The notes under the pieces are model-generated. The model saw only the letters and a list, made by a program, of their open reading frames with translations. It did no database searches and was not told the DNA's origin. Below are positions 4,442-5,002 of a DNA stretch of 5,002 bases, piece by piece (the stretch's first letter is position 1; the number at the start of each line of letters is the position of its first letter). The DNA lies in assembly GCA_021797955.1 (NCBI GenBank), contig JAJZYV010000180.1, forward strand, positions 1 through 5,002, given 5' to 3'. A program made the position numbers and the translations under genes. The DNA is from Thermoplasmata archaeon. GTDB taxonomy: Archaea > Thermoplasmatota > Thermoplasmata > Thermoplasmatales > Thermoplasmataceae.

Positions 4442-5002
4442 TTGAAAAAGAGGGTAATAGCTATCATTATGGTGGTTCTCATCATTTCATTAATTTTCAC
4501 CTCTTTTTCTGCAGGAGGACAGGAGAAAACTCATGTCAAATACGTATTAAATGAATATAAGGCAGGTACGGCGGTTAGTCTTGTTTCGACACTATTTCTA
4601 AACAATGGAACACTGAAAAGTAACAATCTCTCACCTGTATACAATGGATTTCATCCATCAGAAGGAGTTTTCGACAAATTAAATCATATGATTTACGTGA
4701 CTGATTCATTCACGAATTCTGTTTCCATTGTCAACACGAATACTGATAAACTGGAGGGGGCCATTCAAGTGGGTGGATATCCTTACGGTCTTGCACTAGA
4801 CAACAAAACCAATACACTATATGTAGCGAATTCCCTGGGAAATTCTGTATCTGTAATAGACCTTTATAACAATAAGGTTGTAAGCACTATTGAAGTAGGA
4901 AAGTATCCAATTGGTGTAACTTTTGATTATGTCAATAACTGCATCTACGTTGCCAACGCACAGGGAAACTCCCTATCGTTCATCAATACGTCTTCAAACT
5001 TG
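4442..5002 (+). CDS. Exported YVTN-family beta-propeller protein, 3'-truncated by window end
   Basis: The first 187 codons are visible and the frame is still open at the edge. Translation from TTG gives KKR, a hydrophobic stretch VIAIIMVVLIISLIFTSF at residues 5-22, then SAGG. This is a secretion signal or N-terminal membrane anchor, with no lipobox cysteine. Residues 30-75 are less regular. From residue 84 come YVTN-type beta-propeller blades of exactly 42 residues: IYVTDSFTNSVSIVNT (84), LYVANSLGNSVSVIDL (126) and IYVANAQGNSLSFINT (168, cut off). Each full blade ends in a VGGYPYGLALD- or VGKYPIGVTFD-like strand. Asn55 (NGT), Asn121 (NKT) and Asn182 (NTS) are possible N-glycosylation sites. 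The TTG at 4442 is chosen because TAA immediately precedes it and GGTGAT lies six bases upstream. The ATG at 4469 would remove the positively charged end of the signal. Such proteins are common on archaeal cell surfaces, and their ligands are mostly unknown. A propeller of seven or more blades would need considerably more sequence downstream. Confidence 0.88.
   Translation, partial: MKKRVIAIIMVVLIISLIFTSFSAGGQEKTHVKYVLNEYKAGTAVSLVSTLFLNNGTLKSNNLSPVYNGFHPSEGVFDKLNHMIYVTDSFTNSVSIVNTNTDKLEGAIQVGGYPYGLALDNKTNTLYVANSLGNSVSVIDLYNNKVVSTIEVGKYPIGVTFDYVNNCIYVANAQGNSLSFINTSSNL
4691..5002 (+). repeat. Tandem YVTN protein repeats (126-nt period)
   Basis: Blades start at 4691, 4817 and 4943, exactly 126 nt apart, and the third is cut by the window end. 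The period is clear in the protein (IYVTD, LYVAN and IYVAN starts; NSVS or NSLS at the same offset). The codons have diverged, so the array is old and not a recent DNA duplication. Confidence 0.8.

Overview
The window looks like a chromosomal segment of a heterotrophic, probably thermophilic or acidophilic archaeon, most likely of the Thermoplasmata; a Sulfolobales-like relative is the main alternative. The grounds are: AT-rich DNA; arginine codons that are mostly AGA/AGG and frequent ATA isoleucine codons; archaeal TATA boxes in the short intergenic gaps; ribosome-binding sites that match the archaeal anti-Shine-Dalgarno (GGTGAT, GAGGT); a TrmB-type regulator; and a family 1 glycosidase of the archaeal LacS type. 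The species cannot be named from the sequence alone.

All recognisable genes lie on the + strand and are tightly packed. Positions 1-51 probably hold the last codons of an upstream permease gene. Positions 38-832 and 839-1813 encode the two ATPases of an Opp/Dpp-type ABC importer, only 6 bp apart. A 47-bp gap (1814-1860) holds TATA boxes and a perfect 7-bp inverted repeat. It precedes a full-length TrmB-like sugar-sensing regulator (1861-2895). A 48-bp gap with its own TATA box and a 9-bp direct repeat leads into a GTG-initiated GH1 beta-glycosidase (2944-4398). A 43-bp gap with a TATA-like element and a strong Shine-Dalgarno leads into an exported YVTN beta-propeller protein that starts with TTG at 4442 and runs off the window end.

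The most economical reading is an oligosaccharide uptake and hydrolysis locus. The Opp-type importer brings in a beta-linked sugar such as cellobiose, as Opp-family importers do in Pyrococcus and Sulfolobus. The TrmB-like protein senses a sugar and controls the promoters on either side of it. The cytoplasmic LacS-like enzyme cleaves the imported sugar. A peptide substrate for the importer cannot be excluded, because its binding protein and permeases lie outside the window. The YVTN protein may be an unrelated neighbour.

No RNA gene, insertion sequence, CRISPR array or other mobile element was seen. No intergenic stretch is longer than about 50 bp. Nothing here amounts to a clearly new system. 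The points most worth following are the operator-like repeats at the regulator and glycosidase promoters, and the remodelled loops near the active-site face of the GH1 enzyme.
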